A stretch of DNA of 64,000 nucleotides from Candidatus Bathyarchaeota archaeon. GTDB lineage: Archaea; Thermoproteota; Bathyarchaeia; JAPDIZ01. Of the stretch, positions 9,436 to 17,834 are shown in pieces. The notes beneath the pieces are model-generated. The model searched no databases and was not told where the DNA came from. It saw only the letters and a list, made by a program, of their open reading frames with translations. The translations under genes were made by a program, and so were the position numbers. Position 1 is the first letter of the stretch; every line of letters starts with the position of its first letter. The stretch lies in contig JAPDIZ010000002.1 in the NCBI GenBank assembly GCA_029259355.1, positions 310,001 through 374,000 of the forward strand, in the 5' to 3' direction.

Positions 9436-10053
9436 ACGCAGCCTAAAATCGCTGTGATCAACTACGGAGTAGGCAACCTCAAAAGCATAGCAAAGGCCTT
9501 GGAAGCAGCTGGCGCATCCGTGGTAGTGACAAACGACATCGAGCAAGTGGTGGAGATGGATGCGCTAGTTCTTCCCGGAGTAGGAGCATTCGGCAGTGCG
9601 ATGAAGGCCTTGAGACCTCACCTCAAAGCGATAAGAAAGTCTGTGAAGGAGGGGCTGCCTTTGCTAGGCATCTGTCTGGGGCTTCAGCTGCTTTTTTCTG
9701 AAAGCGAAGAGGATGCTGGAGTTAGAGGGATTGAGCTTTTTCCCCAAGGGGTTAAGCGCTTACCAGATGGAGTAAAGGCCCCTCACATGGGCTGGAATGT
9801 TGTTAAGCTCCTCAAGCCCTCCCCCCTCTTGAAGGGGTTGGACAAACTCTTCTACGCGTACTTCGTCCACTCTTTCTGCGTTTATCCTCCCCCAGCTGAC
9901 ATCACCTCAGCTACGACCGAATATGGCGTCGAGTTCCTAAGCGTGCTCAGCTCGGGTCACGTCTTTGGGACGCAGTTTCACCCAGAGAAAAGCGGAAAAG
10001 CTGGGTTGAGGCTGTTGAAAAACTTCGTCGAGTACGTGGGTGAGGTTAGATGA
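9436..10053 (+). CDS. hisH: Imidazole glycerol phosphate synthase, glutamine amidotransferase subunit
   Basis: Class-I glutaminase supplying ammonia to His[18 protein letters not shown] holds the nucleophile Cys, and [10 protein letters not shown] holds the His-Glu of the triad. The first ordinary start codon, GTG 9454, begins within the strand usually preceded by a few residues (family N-termini read M-x-x-IAVI-type). It also lies 23 bp from the AAGGAGGAGG run at 9421-9430. ACG 9436 sits 5 bp from that run and gives an N-terminus reading [14 protein letters not shown]. The start is therefore probably ACG or a miscalled ATG; GTG 9454 is the conservative choice. Confidence 0.9.
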   Translation, partial: TQPKIAVINYGVGNLKSIAKALEAAGASVVVTNDIEQVVEMDALVLPGVGAFGSAMKALRPHLKAIRKSVKEGLPLLGICLGLQLLFSESEEDAGVRGIELFPQGVKRLPDGVKAPHMGWNVVKLLKPSPLLKGLDKLFYAYFVHSFCVYPPPADITSATTEYGVEFLSVLSSGHVFGTQFHPEKSGKAGLRLLKNFVEYVGEVR

Positions 10054-10472
10054 GGCTTTCTCAGGAAAAAGCTAGGGAGATAGCATCTCTACTCAACTAC
10101 CGCCACAGTGGCTTGGTGGTAGCTGTAGCCCAAGACTATGAGACGAATGAGATTTTGATGGTTGCGTACATGAACCGCGAAGCGGTTGAGAAAACGCTTA
10201 CAACGGGAGAAGCCCACTACTGGAGTACTTCTAGGAAAAAGCTTTGGAGGAAGGGAGAAGAGAGCGGACACGTGCAGCGAGTAATCGATTTCTACGTAGA
10301 CTGCGACGCCGACGCTGTGCTGCTTAGGGTGGAGCAAGTGGGGGCGGCGTGTCACAGAGGGTATCGAAGCTGTTTTTACCGAAAAGTTGTTGAGGGAGAA
10401 CTGTTGATTTGTGCGCAAAAGGTGCTTGAGCCAGAGGAGGTTTATGGAGGTGTTAGCAGTGGACGAGGTTGA
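10050..10472 (+). CDS. hisI: Phosphoribosyl-AMP cyclohydrolase
   Basis: Zinc- and magnesium-dependent opening of the purine ring of phosphoribosyl-AMP, the third histidine step. [32 protein letters not shown] and [13 protein letters not shown] carry the metal-binding Asp and Cys residues. ATG 10050 overlaps the hisH stop. At ~140 residues it is monofunctional. Its 3' end overlaps the downstream Lrp-family gene. No histidinol-phosphatase gene follows. Confidence 0.95.
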   Translation: MRLSQEKAREIASLLNYRHSGLVVAVAQDYETNEILMVAYMNREAVEKTLTTGEAHYWSTSRKKLWRKGEESGHVQRVIDFYVDCDADAVLLRVEQVGAACHRGYRSCFYRKVVEGELLICAQKVLEPEEVYGGVSSGRG

Positions 10473-10872
10473 CGAAAAAATTTTGGAGATTCTCAAGAGG
10501 GATGCGAGGACACCGTATACGGAGATAGCGAAGCAAGTGGGGCTTTCTGAAGGGGCCGTGCGCAAGCGAGTTAAAGCACTCGTAGACTCTGGCATTATCA
10601 AGAGATTCACGATCGAGCTGAGCAGGCCGAGTCGAGTCGGAGCAGTTGTCTTGATCTCGGTAAGCACATCAACCCCGACATCCGATGTCTCCAAAAAGAT
10701 CCGTGAGCTTCCTGGCGTTCAGGATATTTACGAGGTAACGGGTCAGTACGACGTTGCTGCGATCATACTCGCTGAAAACATCGATAAACTAAATGATTCA
10801 ATAGACGCTATTCGAAGCATTCCAGGTATTCTGAATACGAACACCATGATAATTCTCAAGAAATGGTCCTAA
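10444..10872 (+). CDS. Lrp/AsnC-family regulator, likely LysM-like
   Basis: N-terminal helix-turn-helix ([26 protein letters not shown], shown here only as position ~residues 8-33) precedes a RAM/ACT-like effector domain ([21 protein letters not shown]). Proteins of this size act as oligomeric amino-acid-responsive regulators. In Sulfolobus a related protein, LysM, controls the LysW-dependent lysine operon. Here the gene sits between hisI and that same operon, 93 bp upstream. The start is either ATG 10444 or GTG 10459; the latter has GGAGG at an 8-bp spacing and gives the usual short N-terminus. The LysM role is inferred from position and family. Confidence 0.88.
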   Translation: MEVLAVDEVDEKILEILKRDARTPYTEIAKQVGLSEGAVRKRVKALVDSGIIKRFTIELSRPSRVGAVVLISVSTSTPTSDVSKKIRELPGVQDIYEVTGQYDVAAIILAENIDKLNDSIDAIRSIPGILNTNTMIILKKWS

Positions 10873-10965
10873 AATCGTATTCTTATTAACGAAAAAATTA
10901 AATATTTGTGCGATTTTCACATAGGCTCACACTCAAACAGCGCGACCAAGGCGCTGGTGTAGGCT
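10871..10965 (+). promoter_or_regulatory. Control region of the lysine operon
   Basis: This gap separates the Lrp-family gene from the homocitrate-synthase-like gene. AAATTAAATAT at 10895-10905 is a good TATA-like box. The 7-mer AAAATCG at 10871-10877 recurs inverted as CGATTTT at 10911-10917, so the box is bracketed by an inverted repeat. An Lrp-type dimer or octamer could bind both arms. The TATA call is fairly strong; the operator is inference. Confidence 0.5.
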
Positions 10966-12138
10966 ATGAGCATGCCCGACCACTCCCAAAACCCGTACAA
11001 TGCTATGTCCAACAACGCCATCAGCGATGTGAGGATACTCGACACAACGCTCAGAGAAGGAGAACAATGTCCCGGAGTCTCGTTTACTCGAAGCCAAAGG
11101 CTTCAGCTCGCTTGGATGCTAGACCGCTTTGGCGTAAACATGATCGAGATAAGCCCCGTGGTGACGAAGAGTCACGAAGAGACCTGCAAAACACTAGCCG
11201 AAAGCGGTCTGAAGGCGGATGTCATCGCTCACATAAGGGCGTTGGAAAGCGACATAGACGTTGCGCTGCGCTGCGGCGTCCGCTGGGTCGCTATGTACCT
11301 AGCATTTTCCGACATACACCTCGCCAACAAGCTCCACCTCACGAGGGAGCAAGCTCTCGACAGAGCTGTTTCGGCTATAGATTACGCAAAGGCGCATGGG
11401 CTTAGGCTGAGATTTACCATAGAAGATTCTAGCCGAGTAGAGCCTTCGTTTTTGCAAAAGATCTGCCGCACGCTCGAAGAAGCAGGAGCTGACCGAATCG
11501 GGATCACAGACACGGTTGGCGTGATGAGACCCTCTGGTATGTACAACTTGGTGAAGACGGCCAGAGAGGTAGTTAGGGTTCCGCTAGACGTTCACTGCCA
11601 CAATGACTTGGGGTTAGCGCTGGCTAACTCACTCGCGGGGCTCGAGGCTGGCGCCAATCAAGTGCACGTTGCTGTTAACGGAATAGGAGAGCGTGTAGGC
11701 ATCACAACTCTAGCTGAGTTCGTCATGGCGATTACACTGCTCTACGGCGTTAAGCTCAGGGTTAGGTACGAAATGCTTAGGGAGATATCGGAGACGGTAG
11801 CCAGCTACACAGGCATACCAGTCCACGACCTAGCCCCAGTAGTTGGGGCAAACGCTTTTCGGCACAAGTCAGGAACTCACATAGCTGCTATACTGAGGAA
11901 CCCAGAGGCGTACGAGCCATTCCCGCCTGAGTTAGTTGGAGCAACTAGGCGTGTAGTGTTTAGCGATGCCATCGGCAAGCACGGAGCTGCGCTTCTACTG
12001 AACCTCCTAGGGCTTGAGACGAGCGAGGAATCTGTGCTAACAGTTGTTAAGAAGATAAAGGAGCTAAATAAGGGCGAGCTGTTCGAGCTTGAGTTGACGG
12101 AAGAAATGGTTGATCGCATAAAGAGGATGAGGGATTAG
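10966..12138 (+). CDS. Homocitrate synthase-like alpha-isopropylmalate synthase family protein
   Basis: DRE-TIM metallolyase condensing acetyl-CoA with a 2-oxo acid. RILDTTLREGEQCPGVSF is the family signature, and HCHNDLGLALANSLAG and GANQVHVAVNGIGERVG supply metal ligands and catalytic residues. Position directly ahead of lysW-X-Y-Z-J-K argues for homocitrate synthase acting on 2-oxoglutarate, the entry to the 2-aminoadipate lysine pathway. Isopropylmalate or re-citrate synthase activity cannot be excluded from sequence alone. ATG 10966 or the internal ATG 11005 is the start. Homoaconitase and homoisocitrate dehydrogenase genes are not in the window. Confidence 0.85.
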   Translation: MSMPDHSQNPYNAMSNNAISDVRILDTTLREGEQCPGVSFTRSQRLQLAWMLDRFGVNMIEISPVVTKSHEETCKTLAESGLKADVIAHIRALESDIDVALRCGVRWVAMYLAFSDIHLANKLHLTREQALDRAVSAIDYAKAHGLRLRFTIEDSSRVEPSFLQKICRTLEEAGADRIGITDTVGVMRPSGMYNLVKTAREVVRVPLDVHCHNDLGLALANSLAGLEAGANQVHVAVNGIGERVGITTLAEFVMAITLLYGVKLRVRYEMLREISETVASYTGIPVHDLAPVVGANAFRHKSGTHIAAILRNPEAYEPFPPELVGATRRVVFSDAIGKHGAALLLNLLGLETSEESVLTVVKKIKELNKGELFELELTEEMVDRIKRMRD

Positions 12139-12149
12139 GAGGTGTTTAG

Positions 12150-12326
12150 ATGCCTAAAGCTATCTGCCCCGAGTGCGGAGTGGATGTGGAGATTCCGGAA
12201 GACGCTCTTGTAGGTGAAATAGTTTCTTGCCCAGACTGTGGGTTAGAGCTCGAGATAGTCGAGATAGCTGGAGGATCAGTTAAGGTTAGAGTAGCTGCTG
12301 TTGAGGGAGAAGACTGGGGAGAGTAG
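12150..12326 (+). CDS. lysW: Amino-group carrier protein LysW
   Basis: A 58-residue acidic protein whose C-terminal Glu is joined to the amino group of 2-aminoadipate (or glutamate) and carries intermediates through lysine synthesis. The zinc ribbon CPECG...CPDCG is complete (Cys 6, 9, 27 and 30). The protein ends in EDWGE, the invariant carrier tail. GGAGGTG lies 10 bp upstream of the ATG. lysX follows after 2 bp. This tail plus the lysX-K neighbourhood makes the identification certain despite the small size. Confidence 0.95.
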   Translation: MPKAICPECGVDVEIPEDALVGEIVSCPDCGLELEIVEIAGGSVKVRVAAVEGEDWGE

Positions 12327-12328
12327 CT

Positions 12329-13183
12329 GTGGTAGCCATCACCATGGTTTACGACCAGCTTAGGCCAGAGGAGCGGATGCTCCTCCAATCGGCTGAAAAG
12401 CTTGGGGTTGACCTAATCCCACTGAGTGCCTCTGAGCTGACAGTTGAGGTATCGAGCAGAGAGAAACCGTCCGAAATTGGCGACGCTGTCCTCCAGAGGT
12501 GCGTCAGCTACTTCAGAAACCTCCACCTCACTGCTGCGCTGGAGGCTAAAGGGATGCCAGTGGTTAACTCCTTTAGCTCTACGCTGACCTGTGGCAACAA
12601 GCTGTTTGTCACGCTCGCGCTGATGAAGGCGGGGGTTCCCGTTCCAAAGACCTTCGTAGCCTTCACCACGAAGGGGGGGCTGAAGGCTCTCGAGCAGCTC
12701 GGGTACCCAGCAATGCTCAAGCCAGTCGTGGGAAGCTGGGGGAGGATGGTTGCTCCACTAAAGGACGCGGACTCCGCCAAAGCGCTTTTCGAAGACAGGG
12801 AATACATGTACCCTATCTACCAAGTCCTCTATATTCAGGAGATGGTGAAGAGGCCACCTAGAGACATAAGGTGCTTCGTCGTCGGCGACGAAGCCATAGC
12901 CGCCATCTACAGGTACGCACCACCCGGTGAGTGGAGAACAAACACTGCTCGCGGCGGTCGTGCGGAGAACTGCCCCATCACCTCAGAAATCGAAGAGCTT
13001 GCGCTTAAAGCAGCCAAGGCCATAGGCGATGGAGTCTACGGCGTTGACATGATGGAGTCCGAGAATGGGCTTGTGGTGCACGAGGTAAACCACACTGTGG
13101 AGTTTAGGAACAGCGTACCAGTAACGGGAGTGGATATTCCGGAAAAGATACTAGAGTACGTGATTTCGAAGGCGAAGCGGTAA
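12329..13183 (+). CDS. lysX: LysW--2-aminoadipate ligase
   Basis: ATP-grasp enzyme of the RimK family that ligates the LysW C-terminal Glu to the alpha-amino group of 2-aminoadipate. MLKPVVGSWGRMV (ATP-grasp loop), YIQEMVKRPPRDIRCFVVG and the C-terminal EVNHTVEFRNSVP segment are typical. The last motif reads like LysX rather than ArgX (glutamate-specific) sequences as I recall them, so it fits lysine synthesis. GTG 12329 begins 2 bp after lysW; ATG 12344 is an alternative. Confidence 0.92.
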   Translation: MVAITMVYDQLRPEERMLLQSAEKLGVDLIPLSASELTVEVSSREKPSEIGDAVLQRCVSYFRNLHLTAALEAKGMPVVNSFSSTLTCGNKLFVTLALMKAGVPVPKTFVAFTTKGGLKALEQLGYPAMLKPVVGSWGRMVAPLKDADSAKALFEDREYMYPIYQVLYIQEMVKRPPRDIRCFVVGDEAIAAIYRYAPPGEWRTNTARGGRAENCPITSEIEELALKAAKAIGDGVYGVDMMESENGLVVHEVNHTVEFRNSVPVTGVDIPEKILEYVISKAKR

Positions 13184-13195
13184 GGGTGTCGCTAA

Positions 13196-14251
13196 ATGGC
13201 CAAGGTAGGCGTTGTTGGAGCGACGGGGTACATAGGGGGAGAATTACTCCGACTACTCATCACACATCCAAAGGCTGAACTCGCAGTAGCTACTTCTAGG
13301 AAGGAGGTTGGTGAGTACCTATATCGCGTCCACCCAAACCTCAGAGGGTTTACCGACCTCAAGTTCTCCGAGCCCAACATAGATAGAATCTCAGATGCTT
13401 GTGACCTAGTCTTTACGGCAACGCCACACGGCTCCTCCGTCAAGATCGTTCCAAGGCTTCTCGAGGTTGGGTTGAGGGTTGTCGACTTGAGCGCAGACTT
13501 TAGGTTGCGAAAACCTGAGGAATACCCTAAGTGGTATGGGTGGGAACATCCATTTCCCGACTTGCTTGAGAAAGCCGTTTACGGGCTTCCCGAGCTGCAC
13601 CGCGATGAAATAAGGAAAGCTCCGCTTGTCGCAAACCCTGGGTGCATATCTACTAGCGCAATACTTGCTCTAGCGCCTTTGGCAAAAGTCGACTTCATAG
13701 ACCTGGACAGAGTAGTCGTAGACTCTAAGATAGGCTCCTCAGCTGCTGGAGCTCAGCCAAGCCTATCTACCCACCACCCCGAGAGATCAGGAGTGGTAAG
13801 GCCTTACAAGGCGGTGGGTCATAGACACACCGCAGAGGTTGAGCAGGAGATCGGAGCTTTGGCGAACCGCGAAATCCGAATAGCTCTCTCCGCTCACGCA
13901 GTTGATATTGTCAGAGGGATTCTCTCCACAACTCATCTGTTTACCACGAGAGAGGTTGAAGCTCCGGAGATTTGGAGAGCCTATCGCTCGTTCTATGCAA
14001 ACGAGCCGTTCATAAGGTTCGTGAGAGACCGAAGAGGCCTCTACAGGCTGCCTGATCCAAAGGTGGTTGTGGGCACAAACTTCTGCGACATAGGCTTCGA
14101 GATAGACGAGCATGTCAACAGGTTGGTGGTGCTTTCTTCGCTAGACAATTTAGTTAAGGGAGGAGCAGGCGCTGCCATTCAGAACATGAACATCATGCTA
14201 GGAATTGATGAAACAACGGGTTTGCTACAGCCTTCGCTACACCCGGCGTGA
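13196..14251 (+). CDS. lysY: LysW-aminoadipyl phosphate reductase (ArgC-like)
   Basis: NADPH-dependent reductase of the ArgC/LysY family that turns the carrier-bound acyl phosphate into the semialdehyde. GVVGATGYIGGELLRLL is the dinucleotide-binding loop. NPGCISTSAILALAPL carries the catalytic Cys, and SAHAVDIVRGILSTTH is the substrate region. The length (351) is normal. Because no separate argC accompanies argJ-argB-argD in view, this enzyme could also serve acetylglutamyl phosphate; that is speculation. lysZ overlaps its stop. Confidence 0.92.
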   Translation: MAKVGVVGATGYIGGELLRLLITHPKAELAVATSRKEVGEYLYRVHPNLRGFTDLKFSEPNIDRISDACDLVFTATPHGSSVKIVPRLLEVGLRVVDLSADFRLRKPEEYPKWYGWEHPFPDLLEKAVYGLPELHRDEIRKAPLVANPGCISTSAILALAPLAKVDFIDLDRVVVDSKIGSSAAGAQPSLSTHHPERSGVVRPYKAVGHRHTAEVEQEIGALANREIRIALSAHAVDIVRGILSTTHLFTTREVEAPEIWRAYRSFYANEPFIRFVRDRRGLYRLPDPKVVVGTNFCDIGFEIDEHVNRLVVLSSLDNLVKGGAGAAIQNMNIMLGIDETTGLLQPSLHPA

Positions 14252-15066
14252 TGGCGATGGTGGTTGTTGTAAAAATCGGTGGAAACGCTCTGAAAGGTGG
14301 GCTACACCCCACCTTCTTCGAAGACGCGAGAAAGCTGGCAGACGAGCGAGGGTTAGTAGTTATTCACGGAGGAGCAAAGGAGGTTACGGAGGTCGCTACT
14401 AAGCTTGGCAAGCAGCAGGTCTTCGTAACCTCGCCACAGGGCTTTAGAAGCCGTTACACCGACCTAGAGACCATCCAGATATATATGATGGTGATGGCTG
14501 GCCGTGTAAACAAGGAGCTGGTCGCTGCGCTGCAGCAGCATGGCCTCAACGCGGTGGGGCTGTCTGGTCTCGATGGAGCCTTGCTCAAAGCCACTAGGAA
14601 GAAGAGGCTAGTAATCATCGACGAGCGAGGGAGAAAGCGCATAATCGACGGGGGGTATACAGGCACCATCAAGGAGGTCAACACTGAGCTCTTAACGCGC
14701 TTGATCGAGCTCGGCTATACCCCAGTGGTTGCTCCAGTCGCCATCGGCGAGGAGTACGAGTTTCTGAACGTAGATGGGGATAGGGTAGCGGCTAGAGTTG
14801 CAGCAGCGTTAGGCGCTGATAAGCTAGTGATATTAACCGATGTCGAGGGCGTGTACATCGACGACGCCTTGGTGAAGAATCTGACGGCTTCAGAGGCTAG
14901 GAGGCTTCTGAAGAAGTTAGGCGCTGGCATGATCACCAAGGTTTACGCCTCGATAGAGGCTTTAGAGGGGGGCGCCAAGCGGGTGGTGATCTCCTCTGGC
15001 CTTATCGAGCACCCTCTGCTGAGAGCTGTTGATGAAACCGTGGGGACAGTGGTGATAGGTGGATAG
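14248..15066 (+). CDS. lysZ: LysW-aminoadipate kinase
   Basis: Amino-acid kinase paralogous to ArgB that phosphorylates the side-chain carboxylate of LysW-bound 2-aminoadipate. VVVVKIGGNALKGG and VIHGGAKEVTEVA are the phosphate loops. FLNVDGDRVAARVAAAL and GAGMITKVYA match the LysZ subtype. The length (~270) is shorter than ArgB at 1208. The start is ambiguous among GTG 14248, ATG 14251 and ATG 14257, all within or next to the lysY stop. Confidence 0.91.
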   Translation: MMAMVVVVKIGGNALKGGLHPTFFEDARKLADERGLVVIHGGAKEVTEVATKLGKQQVFVTSPQGFRSRYTDLETIQIYMMVMAGRVNKELVAALQQHGLNAVGLSGLDGALLKATRKKRLVIIDERGRKRIIDGGYTGTIKEVNTELLTRLIELGYTPVVAPVAIGEEYEFLNVDGDRVAARVAAALGADKLVILTDVEGVYIDDALVKNLTASEARRLLKKLGAGMITKVYASIEALEGGAKRVVISSGLIEHPLLRAVDETVGTVVIGG

Positions 15067-16267
15067 AGAACAGATATTGCGAGTGGAGGATCAATACCTT
15101 CCAAAGCTATACTTCAAGCGCCCAGTGGTAGCTATTAGGGGCAGGGGAGCGGTCGTCTGGGACGCTGATGGGCGTGAGTACATTGACTGCATGGCAGGGT
15201 TTGGCGTAGCCATCTTAGGCCACTGCCACCCCCGAGTGGTTCAAGCAATCGCTGAACAAGCTAGCAAGCTAATCACCTGCCACGGCTCTCTCTACAACGA
15301 CGCTAGGGCGGAGTTTTTGGAGAAGCTGATGAAAGTGGCGCCTAGTGGTCTGGAAAAAGCGGTTTTCGTGAATACAGGAGCCGAAGCCGTTGAGTGCGCC
15401 ATCAAGATGGCGAGGAAGTATACAGGCAAAAGAGGGGTGATCGCAGCCGTAGGAGGCTTTCATGGAAAAACCATGGGGGCTTTATCAGCGACGTGGAACA
15501 AGAAGTATAGAGAGCCCTTTGAGCCCCTTCTCTCCGGCTTCAGGCACGTGCCCTATGGGAGAGCTGAAGCGGTCGAGCAAGCTATTGATGAGGAAACCGC
15601 AGCGGTCATCGTTGAGCCAATACAGGGAGAAGCAGGCGTCAAGATCCCGCCCAGCGACTACCTCGTAAGACTGCGCGAAGTATGCGATGAAAAGGGTGTT
15701 TTGTTGATTTTGGACGAAATACAGACTGGCTTAGGTAGAACGGGGAAGATGTTCGCTTGTCAACACTGGGGGGTTTCTCCAGACATCATGTGTTTGGCTA
15801 AGGGAATCGCTGGCGGCGTTCCAATGGGCGTAGTGTTAGCTAGAGCTGAGGTAGCAGATTCGCTGAAAACTGGTGAGCACACTAGCACCTTTGCTGGAAA
15901 CGCCTTAGCTTGCGCGGCGGCTTCAGCTACTCTAGACGTGTTGATTAAAGAGAAGCTTCCCGAAAGAGCGTGGAGGCTTGGAGAGAAAGCACTAGCTGAG
16001 TTGAAGGAGATTGCTGAGCAGTATAAGGTAGTTAGAGAGGCTAGAGGCCTTGGGCTGATGATGGCGATCGAACTAAGGTTCGATGCCTACAATGTCTTGA
16101 TGAGCTGCTTGGACAAGGGCTTGTTGGTTGCAGAGTCTGGGCGCACAATCTTGAGGATGCTTCCACCTCTAACCATATCCGAAGACCTCTTGTCTAGGGC
16201 TATCTCGATAATAGAGTCTTCGGTGGCTGCTGAAGAAGATGAGAGGATACGCGGTAAGCCTTCTTAG
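15059..16267 (+). CDS. lysJ: LysW-aminoadipate semialdehyde aminotransferase
   Basis: Class-III PLP aminotransferase yielding LysW-bound lysine from the semialdehyde. [16 protein letters not shown] and LAKGIAGGVPMGVVLA (Schiff-base Lys) are conserved. It resembles argD at 2125, but position between lysZ and lysK fixes its role. GTG 15059 overlaps the lysZ stop by 8 bp. Its own 3' end overlaps lysK by 29 bp, so the module is translated in a tight chain. Confidence 0.92.
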   Translation: MDREQILRVEDQYLPKLYFKRPVVAIRGRGAVVWDADGREYIDCMAGFGVAILGHCHPRVVQAIAEQASKLITCHGSLYNDARAEFLEKLMKVAPSGLEKAVFVNTGAEAVECAIKMARKYTGKRGVIAAVGGFHGKTMGALSATWNKKYREPFEPLLSGFRHVPYGRAEAVEQAIDEETAAVIVEPIQGEAGVKIPPSDYLVRLREVCDEKGVLLILDEIQTGLGRTGKMFACQHWGVSPDIMCLAKGIAGGVPMGVVLARAEVADSLKTGEHTSTFAGNALACAAASATLDVLIKEKLPERAWRLGEKALAELKEIAEQYKVVREARGLGLMMAIELRFDAYNVLMSCLDKGLLVAESGRTILRMLPPLTISEDLLSRAISIIESSVAAEEDERIRGKPS

Positions 16268-17327
16268 GCGCATGCTTGAAACCTACAGCCCAACAGGCAG
16301 GGAAAGCGAGCTAGCCGAGCTCTTGGCTAGGGAAATGGAGGCGCTGGGCTACGATGACATAAAGGTAGATGAAGTGGGAAACGTCGTAGCTCGTGTAGGC
16401 CAAGGAAGGCCGAGGGTGCTCCTCTGCGGGCACATGGACACCGTCCCTGGGAAGATCCGCGTTAGAGAAGTCGATGGCAAGCTGTACGGAAGAGGTGCTG
16501 TAGACGCAAAGTCTGCGCTAGCAACACTCATACTATCGTGCTCAAGAGCAGCTGAACTCGGAATCTCGGGAGAAGCATTGGTGGCGTGTGTCGTGGATGA
16601 AGAGGGAGCGAGCAAGGGGGTTCGACACTTGATGAAGACTCTTCCCGAAATAGACTACGCCATCTTCGGAGAGCCAAGCGGTGCGGACTCTGTTACCATT
16701 GCCTATAAGGGAAGCCTAACCCTTTCCCTCGCTATAAGAGGTAAAGGTGGGCACAGCAGCGCTCCATGGGCGCATCCAAACCCCTTGGAGAAGGCGTTAG
16801 AAATTTGGCTGCGCATAAAGGAGGCTCGTCTAGGCGAAGAGCGTGAAAGCCGTTTCGAATCCGTGAGCAAAGCCCTTCTCAGTTTGAAGAGCTACTCTAG
16901 AGGAAACAGCATACCCCACCTGTGTCGCATGCGTTTAAACATCCGCTTCCCTCCGAGCGAGAAGCCTTCTTCGCTGCTGCAAAGAGTTGAGGCGGTTTTG
17001 GAGGAGGCTGGAAAGGGGCTTGACGACCTCTCGGTTGAGTGGATTGTTGAGGAGTTGGTGGAGGGGTATGTCTGCCCAAGGAACAGCCCCTTGATCAGAG
17101 CGTTCATAAGAGCGATACTTGACATATTCGGAAAGCCCGCTCGCCTAGTTAGGAAGACAGGAACAGCTGACCTGAACATTCTAGCTACACGGTTCAGGAT
17201 CCCCATGGTCGCTTATGGTCCTGGGTCTTCGTCTTTAGACCACACCCCCTTTGAGCACCTCTCTATAGAGGAGTACCTAAAAGCGATCGATGTTTGCACC
17301 AACGCACTCACCACGCTTCTTTCCTAG
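16239..17327 (+). CDS. lysK: LysW-lysine hydrolase
   Basis: M20-family zinc metallopeptidase that cleaves lysine from LysW, the final step. LLCGHMDTVPGK and the acidic segment VVDEEGASKGVRH hold the metal ligands. GRGAVDAKSALATLIL bridges the metals, and YGPGSSSLDHTPFEHL is the C-terminal ligand region. The length is normal at 362. The gene ends the lysine module, and a 56-bp gap with a possible TATA element separates it from the UspA gene. Confidence 0.92.
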   Translation: MRGYAVSLLRRMLETYSPTGRESELAELLAREMEALGYDDIKVDEVGNVVARVGQGRPRVLLCGHMDTVPGKIRVREVDGKLYGRGAVDAKSALATLILSCSRAAELGISGEALVACVVDEEGASKGVRHLMKTLPEIDYAIFGEPSGADSVTIAYKGSLTLSLAIRGKGGHSSAPWAHPNPLEKALEIWLRIKEARLGEERESRFESVSKALLSLKSYSRGNSIPHLCRMRLNIRFPPSEKPSSLLQRVEAVLEEAGKGLDDLSVEWIVEELVEGYVCPRNSPLIRAFIRAILDIFGKPARLVRKTGTADLNILATRFRIPMVAYGPGSSSLDHTPFEHLSIEEYLKAIDVCTNALTTLLS

Positions 17328-17383
17328 AAGCTAATGCAAAGCAATAAAAGGTAGCTAACAGACTGCTTAGGGGGGTTGTCGTT

Positions 17384-17806
17384 GTGTATAACGTGATACT
17401 GGTACCAGTTGACGGCTCTAAGCATGCCGAGAAGGCCGTTGAGCACGCGATAGCTCTTGCTAAAAGCTTTGGATCAAAAATGGTTTTGTTGCACGTCGTC
17501 GATACGCGGCAGTTTCACACCATCGACAGCGAAAGCGCTAGGAGGTTTCACGCAGAGCTTAGGCACATAGGCGATCGAATACTCAGTGACATGGCCAAGA
17601 AGGTCAAGGCAGCGGGGGTTGAAGCAGAGGTCAAGCTAAGGGAGGGTGTTCCCGTTACGGAGATTGTGATGGAGGCTGAGGAGCTGAGGGCTGACTTGAT
17701 CGTGATGGGAACTAGGGGTTTGACGGGAACAGCTTATGCGGTTTTGGGAAGCACTGCCGAGCAAACCATTAGGTGGGCTCCCTGTCCAGTTATGGTGATC
17801 AAGTAA
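17384..17806 (+). CDS. Universal stress protein (UspA family)
   Basis: Single-domain nucleotide-binding protein of 140 residues. VILVPVDGSKHAEKAVEHA begins the fold. GTRGLTGTAYAVLGST supplies the G-x2-G-x9-G-S/T pattern of ATP-binding UspA members. Such proteins act in stress survival; the ligand and partner are unknown. GTG 17384 follows a GGGGGG run. It has its own upstream gap and no functional link to the lysine operon is evident. Confidence 0.9.
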   Translation: MYNVILVPVDGSKHAEKAVEHAIALAKSFGSKMVLLHVVDTRQFHTIDSESARRFHAELRHIGDRILSDMAKKVKAAGVEAEVKLREGVPVTEIVMEAEELRADLIVMGTRGLTGTAYAVLGSTAEQTIRWAPCPVMVIK

Positions 17807-17834
17807 GCTCTCGCCTACGCTTATCTAATTAACA

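Noticed and set aside
10908-11405. 165-codon plus-strand frame over the start of the homocitrate-synthase-like gene
   Set aside because: Overlaps a well-supported gene in another frame and its translation is Arg/His-rich without family features.
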